DNA of 18,477 nucleotides from DASQUK01 sp046723645. Lineage in GTDB: Bacteria > Actinomycetota > Acidimicrobiia > Acidimicrobiales > VFJN01. Both the position numbers and the translations under genes were made by a program. Below are positions 1-6,462 of this stretch, piece by piece. Numbering within the stretch: position 1 is the first letter of the stretch; every line of letters begins with the position of its first letter. Where the stretch lies: NCBI GenBank assembly GCA_046723645.1, contig JBKOUY010000199.1, positions 1 through 18,477 on the forward strand, given 5' to 3'. The notes under the pieces were generated by a model, which was not told where the DNA came from, did no database searches, and worked only from the letters and a program-made list of their open reading frames with translations.

Positions 1-435
1 GCGATCGTCGCCAGCAACGAGGAGTCAGAGCTCACCGACGAGCAGAACGAATGCTTTGCCCGCGCCTTCGTCGATGCCGTGGGGGTGGACGAGCTCCAGG
101 GCGCCGTGAGCCCCGACGAGATCCGCGCGAACCCGGAGACCACCCCCCAGGAGTTCGGGATCACGCTCGACGACGACCAGGCCGACGGTTTCTGGAACGA
201 CGTCAACGAGTGCATGGACGTGAGGGCGGCCTTCGTCGAGGGCATGACCGAGGGCGAGGACGTGTCCGAGGAGACCGTCAACTGCCTCGAGGACGCCATC
301 GACGACGACCTGCTCAAGCGCATCTTTGTGACGAGCCTGATGGAGGGCGAGGACGCGCTCGACCAGGACGAGGAGCTGACGAGCGACCTCATGAGCGTCC
401 TGAGCGAGTGCCCGGAGGCCATCAGCGAGAGCTAG
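1..435 (+). CDS. Acidic Cys-containing hypothetical protein, 5'-truncated, two-module
   Basis: The reading frame is open from the first base and ends at TAG (433-435), so the N-terminus lies outside the window; 144 residues are visible. I do not recognise the family. The visible part is very acidic, with four cysteines at visible residues 18, 71, 95 and 137. It reads as two related modules. The first runs from LTDEQNECF to FWNDVNECMDV and the second from VSEETVNCL to LMSVLSECPEA. In each, a cysteine follows an acidic T/S-[DE]-E start and a second cysteine follows 40-55 residues later in a V-N/S-E-C context. Paired cysteines and high acidity would suit an exported or lipoprotein-type small protein, but any signal peptide is out of view. 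The internal GTG at 79 is a poor start because the duplicated module begins upstream of it. Confidence 0.75.
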   Translation, partial: AIVASNEESELTDEQNECFARAFVDAVGVDELQGAVSPDEIRANPETTPQEFGITLDDDQADGFWNDVNECMDVRAAFVEGMTEGEDVSEETVNCLEDAIDDDLLKRIFVTSLMEGEDALDQDEELTSDLMSVLSECPEAISES

Positions 436-444
436 TGGACCCTC
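432..444 (+). repeat. 13-bp repeat CTAGTGGACCCTC at gene end (copy 1)
   Basis: This 13-mer overlaps the stop codon of the first gene. An exact copy lies at 1740-1752, just after the apgM stop. CTAG recurs at 451-454, so this copy is loosely bracketed by CTAG on both sides, as the second copy is. Confidence 0.6.
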
Positions 445-483
445 GCGCCCGCTAGGCGTCCTTCTCACCGGGCGTTGGCTGGC

Positions 484-516
484 CGACCCTCGACCTGCAC
501 TCCAGGTCGAGGGTCG
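484..516. terminator. 14-bp perfect stem-loop, probable terminator
   Basis: CGACCCTCGACCTG (484-497) pairs perfectly with 503-516 around the 5-base loop CACTC. It lies 49 bases after the stop of the first gene. There is no T-run, so it is not a classical intrinsic terminator. T-less stems are common at actinobacterial gene ends, and 3'-end protection or attenuation ahead of apgM is also possible. Confidence 0.5.
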
Positions 517-540
517 CGTCCGAGGCGGGGCGGCTGGCCA

Positions 541-573
541 TCTCGTGCGGTGGTCTCACCACCACCTGCGAGA
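541..573 (+). promoter_or_regulatory. Interrupted hairpin just upstream of apgM start
   Basis: The outer arms TCTCG (541-545) and CGAGA (569-573) enclose an inner stem GGTGGT (549-554) / ACCACC (558-563) with the 3-base loop CTC. The structure ends 8 bases before the GTG at 582 and could affect translation initiation, since no good Shine-Dalgarno is visible. This is seen in the sequence only; function is inferred. Confidence 0.3.
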
Positions 574-581
574 CTGAGCGG

Positions 582-1736
582 GTGAAGTACGTCGTCTGCG
601 TCCCCGACGGCTGCGCGGACCAGCCGCTGGCCCGGCTCGGCGGGCGCACGCCCCTCGAGGTGGCGTCGATGCCGACCCTGGGCCGGCTCGCGGCCCGGGG
701 CGAGGTCGGCAGGGCGGCGGTGATCCCGCCGAAGATGGCGCCAGGGAGCGACGTGGGCAACATGTCGATCCTCGGCTACGACCCCGCCCGCTACCACACC
801 GGCCGCGCTCCCATCGAGGCGGCAGCGCTCGGCCTGCGCCTGGGGCCCGACCGGGTCGCGTACCGCTGCAACCTCGTGACCATCGGGCCCGACGGGACCA
901 TGGTCGACTTCGCCGGCGGCCATCCGTCGTCGGATGACGCCGCCCGGGTCGTCCGGGAGCTCGACGCCGCGCTGGGGTCGGGCGCGGGCACCGGGCTGGA
1001 GTTCCACGCCGGTGTCCAGTACCGGCACATCGTGGTCGCCCCCGCCCCGTGGGCCGAGGCCCACTGCGTCCCGCCCCACGACCTGAGCGGGCACCCGGCC
1101 CTGTTGCCCTACGGGCCGGCCGCCCCCTGGCTCATCGAGCTGATGGACGCCAGCCGGGCCATCGTCGGTGCATCGCCCCTCGCCGCCACCCAGGTGTGGC
1201 TCTGGGGGCAGGGCTTCCAGCCCCAGCTCCCCTCGTTCGTCGAGGCGACCGGCCGGCAGGGAGCCCTCGTGACTGCGGTCGACCTCGTCCGCGGCCTCGG
1301 CGTCCTCACCAGCATGGACATCGTCGAGGTCCCCGGTGCGACGGGCTGGTTCGACACGGACTACGAGGGCAAGCGCGACGCCGCCCTGCGCACCCTGGCC
1401 GACGGCGCCGACGTGTTCCTGGTGCACGTCGAGGCCACCGACGAGGCGGGCCATGCCGGCGACCTCGACGAGAAGATCAAGGCGCTAGAGGCCTGGGACG
1501 CCCGCATCCTCGACGGGCTGGTGGAGGGCATGGACGCTCTCGGCCGCTGGCGGCTGCTGCTCCTCCCCGACCACGCCACGCCCGTCGAGCTGCGCACCCA
1601 CACCGCCGATCCAGTGCCCTATCTGCTGGTCGACAGCGAGGAGCCGGGTCCCGGTGGGATGTACACCGAGCGCGCCACGGCGGGCAGCCCGCCCGTCCCG
1701 GGCCACCAGATGCTCGGCCGCCTGCTGGCGCGCTAA
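582..1736 (+). CDS. apgM: ApgM-type phosphomutase (annotated iPGM; candidate homoserine kinase)
   Basis: This is a 384-residue alkaline-phosphatase-superfamily enzyme of the archaeal-type cofactor-independent phosphoglycerate mutase family. Visible metal and active-site motifs are PDGCAD (residues 8-13), the nucleophile motif GSDVGN (Ser56), TDEAGHAGD (286-294) and PDHATPVE (329-336). Archaeal enzymes interconvert 3- and 2-phosphoglycerate. However, the gene sits upstream of rho-rpmE-prfA, where Mycobacterium has thrB, and ApgM-like proteins have been implicated as homoserine kinases in some other bacteria. Threonine synthesis is therefore a serious alternative role. GTG 582 is chosen because the conserved N-terminal strand KYVVCVPDG starts immediately after it; no strong ribosome binding site is seen. 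It is convergent with the hydrolase at 1754, 17 bases away. The family call is secure; the substrate is not. Confidence 0.9.
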   Translation: MKYVVCVPDGCADQPLARLGGRTPLEVASMPTLGRLAARGEVGRAAVIPPKMAPGSDVGNMSILGYDPARYHTGRAPIEAAALGLRLGPDRVAYRCNLVTIGPDGTMVDFAGGHPSSDDAARVVRELDAALGSGAGTGLEFHAGVQYRHIVVAPAPWAEAHCVPPHDLSGHPALLPYGPAAPWLIELMDASRAIVGASPLAATQVWLWGQGFQPQLPSFVEATGRQGALVTAVDLVRGLGVLTSMDIVEVPGATGWFDTDYEGKRDAALRTLADGADVFLVHVEATDEAGHAGDLDEKIKALEAWDARILDGLVEGMDALGRWRLLLLPDHATPVELRTHTADPVPYLLVDSEEPGPGGMYTERATAGSPPVPGHQMLGRLLAR

Positions 1737-1739
1737 CTA

Positions 1740-1757
1740 CTAGTGGACCCTCACTAG
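1740..1757. terminator. Short palindrome between convergent genes (13-mer copy 2)
   Basis: CTAGTG (1740-1745) and CACTAG (1752-1757) form a 6-bp stem around GACCCT. The first 13 bases exactly repeat 432-444. The palindrome fills the gap between apgM and the convergent hydrolase and contains the hydrolase stop codon. A two-way terminator or processing site is plausible, but the stem is short and has no T-run. Confidence 0.35.
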
Positions 1758-2938
1758 GCGGCGGCTGCGTCCCCGTCCTGGCGACGGCCCTCGGGCCTCA
1801 CGAGCAGCTCCACCGGTAGGTCGTGGCGCTCGGCGTAGCCGGTCGTGAGGTAGCGGCCGTAGCGGGAGTTCCCCTGCAGCTCCCCGGTCAGGAACGACAG
1901 CACGTACAGCGTGGTGACCCGCTGCGCCTCGTCGATCGGGAGCAAGTCGGGGGCGCAGCCGTCCTCGGCCTGTTCCTCCACGAATCCGAGGATCGGCTGG
2001 CCCACCCCTGCGGCCACGTAGGCGTCGCGGATGTCGCACACGTTGGTGAACGAGTTGTGGCCGGCCGCCACGAGGTCGACCCGGTACTCGGGCCGGCCCG
2101 AGATCAGGTCCCAGGCCCGCACGATGCCCGGCTCGATCGGGACCACCGTGTCGGACGTCCCGCCCATCAGCAGGGTGGGAACGTCGATCGAGGCCAGCTC
2201 CGCGTCGCTGAAGCCGGTCGCCGGCGCGATCGGCACGATGGCGTCGACGCGTGGGTCCGGCCGGTAGTCGACGAACCCGGCGGCGGTCGCGAGCGCGGTG
2301 AACCCGCCGAAGGAGTGGCCGGCGACGGCGATGTTGCGTTCGTCGATGCGCTCGTGGAGTGGATCCTCGGGGTCGCCGTCGCGGCCGAGCATCTGATCGA
2401 TCACGAACGAGACGTCCCGCGGCCGGTTGGCGGCGGCGACGCCGAGCGGGTCCGACGTGCCGGCGATGGCGTCCAGCGCCGTGTTGCCGGCGTGATCGGG
2501 CGCGGCGACGACGAACCCGTGGCTGGCCAGGGCCTGCATCAGGAACCACGACTGGAACCGAACGCCGCCGTTGCCGTGGGAGAAGACGACGAGCGGGAAC
2601 GAGCCGGGTGCGGCCTCGGGGCTGGCCAGCACGCCGGGGAGCGCCAGCCGGGTGAAGACGAGGTCGATGGACGCGGTCGGCGCCTCGGCGCGGCTGTCCG
2701 CCGGGTACCAGATGTCGACCGTGAGGGTCCGGTCGGCGCGGGCCGGGTCGGTCATCCGGACCGTGCTCAGCCCGACGGCGTAGCTCCCGGGCCCGCCGGG
2801 CGGTGCGGCCGCGGAGCCGGACGCCGGGGCGTGCGGGCCGGACCGCCCGGCCGCGACCGCCCCGGAGGGTGTCGACGTGCCGGCAACCAGGGCGGTCGCG
2901 GCGGCAACGGCCCCCAACATGACGACGAACCGGCGCAT
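1754..2938 (-). CDS. Exported alpha/beta hydrolase (PAF-acetylhydrolase / dienelactone hydrolase-like)
   Basis: This 394-residue secreted serine hydrolase begins with a signal peptide (MRR, then a hydrophobic run to about residue 28), followed by an Ala/Gly/Pro-rich linker to about 50. The catalytic domain shows the oxyanion region FSHGNGG (119-125), nucleophile elbow GHSFGG (Ser209), acid in GGTSD (Asp263) and histidine in AAGHNSF (His294). Cys301 and Cys328 could form a disulfide. The layout resembles bacterial platelet-activating-factor-acetylhydrolase-like esterases; the substrate cannot be read from sequence. ATG 2938 has a strong purine-rich site, GGGAGGGG, about 8 bases upstream. The gene is divergent from rho and convergent with apgM, so it interrupts the usual thrB-rho adjacency and is probably transcribed alone. 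Confidence 0.9.
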   Translation of the reverse strand: MRRFVVMLGAVAAATALVAGTSTPSGAVAAGRSGPHAPASGSAAAPPGGPGSYAVGLSTVRMTDPARADRTLTVDIWYPADSRAEAPTASIDLVFTRLALPGVLASPEAAPGSFPLVVFSHGNGGVRFQSWFLMQALASHGFVVAAPDHAGNTALDAIAGTSDPLGVAAANRPRDVSFVIDQMLGRDGDPEDPLHERIDERNIAVAGHSFGGFTALATAAGFVDYRPDPRVDAIVPIAPATGFSDAELASIDVPTLLMGGTSDTVVPIEPGIVRAWDLISGRPEYRVDLVAAGHNSFTNVCDIRDAYVAAGVGQPILGFVEEQAEDGCAPDLLPIDEAQRVTTLYVLSFLTGELQGNSRYGRYLTTGYAERHDLPVELLVRPEGRRQDGDAAAA

Positions 2939-2995
2939 GCGCGTTCCCCTCCCGGTCGCGGTTCGGTGGGCAACCTATTGCACGCCCGCGGCCCC

Positions 2996-3023
2996 GTGCC
3001 CAGGTTTCGATCGACCTGGGCAC
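2996..3023. promoter_or_regulatory. Perfect 10-bp inverted repeat in the divergent rho/hydrolase region
   Basis: GTGCCCAGGT (2996-3005) and ACCTGGGCAC (3014-3023) flank an 8-base spacer that itself contains CGATCG. It lies 58 bases before the hydrolase start and about 185 before rho, next to a possible -10 element. It may be an operator for either divergent gene or an RNA hairpin. Rho genes are often autoregulated in their leaders, so a link to rho control is possible. Confidence 0.4.
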
Positions 3024-3034
3024 CGCGCTAGAGT
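3006..3034 (+). promoter_or_regulatory. Possible sigma-A-like promoter for rho
   Basis: TAGAGT (3029-3034) fits an actinobacterial TANNNT -10 box. A weak -35, TTCGAT (3006-3011), lies 17 bases upstream. Transcription from here would give rho a leader of about 165 bases, long enough for attenuation. The -35 falls inside the spacer of the inverted repeat at 2996-3023. Evidence is pattern only. Confidence 0.3.
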
Positions 3035-3207
3035 GCTGTCGTTCTGCCGGGGGGCACCGCCGAATCACGAGCGGATGACCAAGCGGCCCCGATTCAGCGG
3101 AGCGGTTCCTTCCTCCGGGCCAGATCGACTTCTGCACGCCCGGCGCAGACCCGCCGGCCCCACGGTCGCCACCCCGGTCTTCCCCAGAAGTGAGGTGCCA
3201 ACCCCCG

Positions 3208-5091
3208 ATGAGCGTGGACTCGACCACCCTCGAACGGTCCGCTCTCGAGCGCAAGGATCGCGAGGAGCTCACGACCATCGCCCAGGCACTCGGAGCCAAG
3301 CCGCCGTCTCGCGCCCGCAAGGCCGAGATCGTGCAGCTCATCCTCGAGCTGACCGGCGTGGCGTCCCCCGAGGCGGCGGGCACAGGGGGACGCGGCGCCA
3401 AGCCCAAGCGCGCCCGTGCCGGCAACGGCGGGTCGAAACAGGAGGCCACCGTGGACGAATCGGATAGCGGCGCAGGAAGCACCGCCACCGCCACCGGCAC
3501 TGACGAGCCCTCGGGGGCCGCAGCGTCGCCGGACAGCGACGAGCCGCCCGCCGAATGGGAGGCCGCGCTCGCCGACGAGGGCGGGCCCGGCTCCGGGGGC
3601 ACCATCGTCACCGACGACGATCGGTCCGGTGGGTCGAACGGGCGCGCCGAGGCCACCCAGGCCGACGCCACTCCGACCGACGCCGAGTCCGCCGGGCCCA
3701 TGGAGCGCGGCGCCTCGACCGGGGCGGCCACCGAGGGCGAGGCGAGGGAGGTCGCCCGCGAGGGCGGGCAGGGCGAGGGCCGCCGACGCCAGCCCGAGCG
3801 GTCCGGCGAACAGCCGCGGGGCGGGGACCAGTCCGGCGGTGAGGGCCAGCCGGTCGACGTCAACGAGCCCGGCAACCGCCGACGCCGCCGGCGCGGGCGG
3901 CGGGGCGGCACCGAGACCCACGTCGAGGAGTACAGCGGCGAGCCGCTGGACGTCGAAGGCCTGCTCGACCTGCGGGACGAGGGCTACGGCTTCCTCCGCG
4001 TCAAGGGTTCACTGCCCTCCAAGGACGACGTCTACGTGTCGGTCAAGCAGGCGCGCCAGTTCGGGCTGCGCAAGGGGGATCACATCAAGGGCGCCAGCCG
4101 TCCGGCCCTGCGCAACGAGAAGAACCCGGCGCTGCTGCGCATCGACCTCGTCAACGGCAGGGACCCGGAGGAGGCTCGCCGGCGGCGGCGGTTCGAGGAC
4201 CTGACACCGCTGTTCCCCGACGAGAAGCTGGCCCTCGAGACCGCCGACGACGGCTCCAACATGACCGCCCGCATCGTCGATCTGCTTTCGCCGATCGGCA
4301 AGGGCCAGCGGGGCCTCATCGTCTCGCCCCCGAAGGCCGGCAAGACCACGATCATGAAGCAGATCGCCAGGTCGATCGAGGCCAACAACCCCGAGGTCAA
4401 GCTCATGGTGCTGCTCGTCGACGAGCGGCCCGAAGAGGTGACCGACATGCGCCGGTGGCTGAAGAGCCCCAGCAGCGAGGTTGTCGCGTCCACGTTCGAC
4501 CGCCCGGCCGAGGAGCATGCCCAGGTTGCCGAGCTCACCATCGAGCGGGCCAAGCGCCTGGTGGAGGACGGCAAGGACGTCTGCATCATCCTCGACGGGA
4601 TCACCCGCCTCGCCCGGGCTTACAACCTGGCGGCGCCGGCAACCGGCCGGATCATGTCCGGCGGCGTCGACTCCGGCGCCCTGTACCCGCCCAAGAAGTT
4701 CTTCGGCGCCGCCCGCAACATCGAGGAAGGTGGCTCGCTCACGATCCTCGCTACGGCGCTCATCGAGACCGGCTCGAAGATGGACGAGGTGATCTTCGAG
4801 GAGTTCAAGGGCACCGGCAACATGGAGCTGCGGCTCGACCGGCGGCTGTCCGAACGCCGGATCTATCCCGCCATCGACGTCGATGCCAGCTCCACCCGCC
4901 ACGAGGAGCTGCTGTTCCCCCGGGGCCAGCTGAACCTCGTGTGGGCGCTGCGCCGGGTCCTCTCGGGCCTGTCGTCCACCGACGGCGGCAACGCCGCCGC
5001 CCTCGAGCTGCTGATCGACCGCATGAAGACGTTCCGTACCAACGACGAGTTCCTGGCCGAAGTGGCCAAGAACCGGCTGGCGGCCGGGTAG
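3208..5091 (+). CDS. rho: Transcription termination factor Rho
   Basis: This 627-residue hexameric RNA-dependent ATPase ends transcription at Rho-dependent sites. The N-terminal Rho_N/SAP-like helix bundle spans about residues 8-50. About 185 residues of low-complexity, mainly Glu/Asp/Gly/Ser/Thr-rich sequence follow (52-235), ending in a basic block (RRRRRGRRGG). The OB-fold RNA-binding domain runs about 240-325 (GYGFLR, KDDVYVS). The ATPase domain has Walker A SPPKAGKTT (373-381) and Walker B MVLLVDERPEEV (400-411). The C-terminal region contains GGVDSGALYPPKKFFGAARN and the LDRRLSERRIYPAIDV segment. ATG 3208 is preferred over the in-frame GTG 3190 because GAGGTG lies 10 bases upstream and the Rho_N domain starts soon after. 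E. coli Rho is about 419 residues; the extra length is the linker, as in other actinobacterial Rho proteins. Confidence 0.97.
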   Translation: MSVDSTTLERSALERKDREELTTIAQALGAKPPSRARKAEIVQLILELTGVASPEAAGTGGRGAKPKRARAGNGGSKQEATVDESDSGAGSTATATGTDEPSGAAASPDSDEPPAEWEAALADEGGPGSGGTIVTDDDRSGGSNGRAEATQADATPTDAESAGPMERGASTGAATEGEAREVAREGGQGEGRRRQPERSGEQPRGGDQSGGEGQPVDVNEPGNRRRRRRGRRGGTETHVEEYSGEPLDVEGLLDLRDEGYGFLRVKGSLPSKDDVYVSVKQARQFGLRKGDHIKGASRPALRNEKNPALLRIDLVNGRDPEEARRRRRFEDLTPLFPDEKLALETADDGSNMTARIVDLLSPIGKGQRGLIVSPPKAGKTTIMKQIARSIEANNPEVKLMVLLVDERPEEVTDMRRWLKSPSSEVVASTFDRPAEEHAQVAELTIERAKRLVEDGKDVCIILDGITRLARAYNLAAPATGRIMSGGVDSGALYPPKKFFGAARNIEEGGSLTILATALIETGSKMDEVIFEEFKGTGNMELRLDRRLSERRIYPAIDVDASSTRHEELLFPRGQLNLVWALRRVLSGLSSTDGGNAAALELLIDRMKTFRTNDEFLAEVAKNRLAAG

Positions 5092-5094
5092 ACT
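5089..5094 (+). promoter_or_regulatory. Possible -10 element for rpmE
   Basis: TAGACT overlaps the rho stop codon, 38 bases before rpmE, and matches the TANNNT form of actinobacterial -10 boxes. No convincing -35 is visible, so rpmE may simply be cotranscribed with rho. Confidence 0.2.
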
Positions 5095-5132
5095 GTCCTA
5101 CCTTTCGCCCAGTTCCCATCCTGGAGACCGCA

Positions 5133-5339
5133 ATGAAGGCTGGCATCCACCCCGACTACGTCGTCGCCAAGGTGCGCTGCTCCTGCGGCAACGAGTTCAC
5201 GACCCGCGCCACGAAGGCCGACCTGCACGTCGAACTGTGCAGTGAGTGCCACCCCTTCTACACCGGCAAGCAGAAGCTGGTGGACACGGGTGGCCGCATC
5301 GACCGGTTCGAGCGCCGCTACGGCAAGCGCGGCAAGTAG
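5133..5339 (+). CDS. rpmE: 50S ribosomal protein L31 (zinc-binding C+ form)
   Basis: This is a 68-residue L31 of the large ribosomal subunit. The zinc ligands are all present: CxC at residues 16 and 18 and CxxC at 36 and 39. The conserved HPFYTGKQKLVDTGGRIDRF core follows. ATG 5133 is set by the canonical start MKAGIHPDY and by GGAG about 8 bases upstream. It follows rho by 41 bases, the same adjacency as in Mycobacterium. The C+ type often serves as the zinc-replete form; no Zur-box-like palindrome is evident upstream. Confidence 0.97.
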   Translation: MKAGIHPDYVVAKVRCSCGNEFTTRATKADLHVELCSECHPFYTGKQKLVDTGGRIDRFERRYGKRGK

Positions 5340-5358
5340 CGCACAGGGGCGGGGGGCA

Positions 5359-5378
5359 TCGGTCCGGTCCCGGACCGA
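5359..5378 (+). promoter_or_regulatory. 8-bp perfect hairpin next to the start of the 5382 gene
   Basis: TCGGTCCG (5359-5366) pairs with CGGACCGA (5371-5378) around GTCC. It begins 20 bases after the rpmE stop and ends 3 bases before GTG 5382. It could end rpmE transcripts or mask the initiation region of the next gene. There is no T-run. Confidence 0.4.
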
Positions 5379-5381
5379 CCG

Positions 5382-6416
5382 GTGACCGCCGCCCTCAGTG
5401 CCGAGCGCCGCGCCGCCCTGCGCGGCGCCAAGCTCGGCGCCCTGGTGGCCGGGCGGTGGGGACCGGCCGACCGGACCACCCATGCAGTGGGAACGGCCGT
5501 GGCCATGGCCGGCCCCGGTCCCGTCGCCTGGGTGCTGGCCGACGAGGCGCCCGAGCGCACGCTGGGTCCAGCCCTCGTGTGGGCCGACCGCGAGCACGTC
5601 GAGGAGCTCCATGTCGTGGTGGACGGACCCGGCGACGCCGCCGCCACGGTCGCGCGCCAGGCCGGGCTCTTCGCGCCGCCGGCGCCGCACGTGTGGGCGG
5701 TCACGGGGAGGACGGTGAGTCCGGCGGTCTCCCAACCGCCGCCCGGCCAGCCCGACGCGCCGGCACCGCCGGAACTGGTGGACCTGCTGATCGACGCCGG
5801 CCTCGAGATCGTCGCCGAGGGCGGCGTCGTGCGGGGCGAGGTCAACGGGCTGGAGGTGGCCCGAATCGTCCACGGGACCACCTCGGCGGGCGTGCCGCTC
5901 GCCGAGCCACAGCTCGAGGTGGGCGTGGGCAAGGCGGACCGCGAGCTGACTGCGATGGTCCACGGTGAGCTGGCCCCGGTCGAACAGCTGTCCCGGGTGG
6001 TCGACATCGTGCGCGAACACCGGCGAGCGGGTGCCCCCCGCCACCCGCTCAACCAGCTCGTCCCCGAGCGCTGGCTGCGGGCCGTGCTCTGCCGCAACCC
6101 GGGTGTCGCCGGCCTGGCGTCGCTCCGGCCGGCGGCCGGCGTCCGTCCCCGCGCCAACCTCACCGAGCGCGACATCGCCATCGCTGCCGGAGCCACGGGG
6201 GATGGTGCGCCGGCCGTCGTCGCGTGCTCGGTCGGCATCGCGCTCGACCTGGTGCCGACGGCGGCCGATGCCTGCGAGGCGATCGACCCGTCGGCGCGCC
6301 TGCTGCTGGCCCTGCCGGAGCGCGACGACCATCCCGGGACCCGCCGCCTGGCGGCCCGCCTCCGCTCGCCGGCGGAGGTCGCTCCGGTGCCGGGTGACTG
6401 GCGGGCCGCCGGATAG
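5382..6416 (+). CDS. Uncharacterised 344-residue protein between rpmE and prfA
   Basis: I do not recognise a family. The protein is soluble, rich in Ala, Val, Pro and Arg, and has no signal peptide or membrane segment. An N-terminal half of about 115 residues (including VAWVLADEAPERTLG and EELHVVVDGPGD) is joined by a Pro-rich linker (about 115-130) to a C-terminal half. The latter holds GEVNGLEVARIV, LEVGVGKADRELTAMVHGE, an Arg-rich helix (VVDIVREHRRAGAPRHPLNQLVPERWLRA) and a closing alpha/beta stretch. The paired E-V...LEVGVGKAD strands could suggest a nuclease-like beta core, but this is a guess. GTG 5382 is the earliest sensible start and has no clear Shine-Dalgarno. It lies 42 bases after rpmE and 46 before prfA, inside the housekeeping cluster, which suggests a translation or RNA link without proving one. 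Confidence 0.8.
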   Translation: MTAALSAERRAALRGAKLGALVAGRWGPADRTTHAVGTAVAMAGPGPVAWVLADEAPERTLGPALVWADREHVEELHVVVDGPGDAAATVARQAGLFAPPAPHVWAVTGRTVSPAVSQPPPGQPDAPAPPELVDLLIDAGLEIVAEGGVVRGEVNGLEVARIVHGTTSAGVPLAEPQLEVGVGKADRELTAMVHGELAPVEQLSRVVDIVREHRRAGAPRHPLNQLVPERWLRAVLCRNPGVAGLASLRPAAGVRPRANLTERDIAIAAGATGDGAPAVVACSVGIALDLVPTAADACEAIDPSARLLLALPERDDHPGTRRLAARLRSPAEVAPVPGDWRAAG

Positions 6417-6448
6417 GCGGCCGCCGAGGGCACGACGAGAACGACGGG

Positions 6449-6454
6449 TAGCCT
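6449..6454 (+). promoter_or_regulatory. Possible -10 element, leaderless prfA
   Basis: TAGCCT lies 8 bases before GTG 6463, the spacing expected if transcription starts at or next to the start codon. No Shine-Dalgarno is visible in the 46-base gap, which fits a leaderless mRNA. No clear -35 is seen. Confidence 0.3.
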
Positions 6455-6462
6455 CACTGGTC

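Noticed and set aside
465..1454. A 329-residue minus-strand frame opposite apgM
   Set aside because: It is antisense to a gene with intact catalytic motifs and has shadow-type composition rich in Gly, Arg and Val.
1740..3911. A 723-residue minus-strand frame covering the hydrolase and the start of rho
   Set aside because: It is a GC-rich shadow frame of Arg/Pro/Ala-rich low-complexity sequence; the real hydrolase (1754-2938) lies in another frame and has a full set of motifs.
5965..6462. N-terminal extension of RF1 upstream of GTG 6463
   Set aside because: This stretch overlaps the preceding gene in another frame, and RF1 proteins normally start at VLERLADLDQEF or its equivalent.
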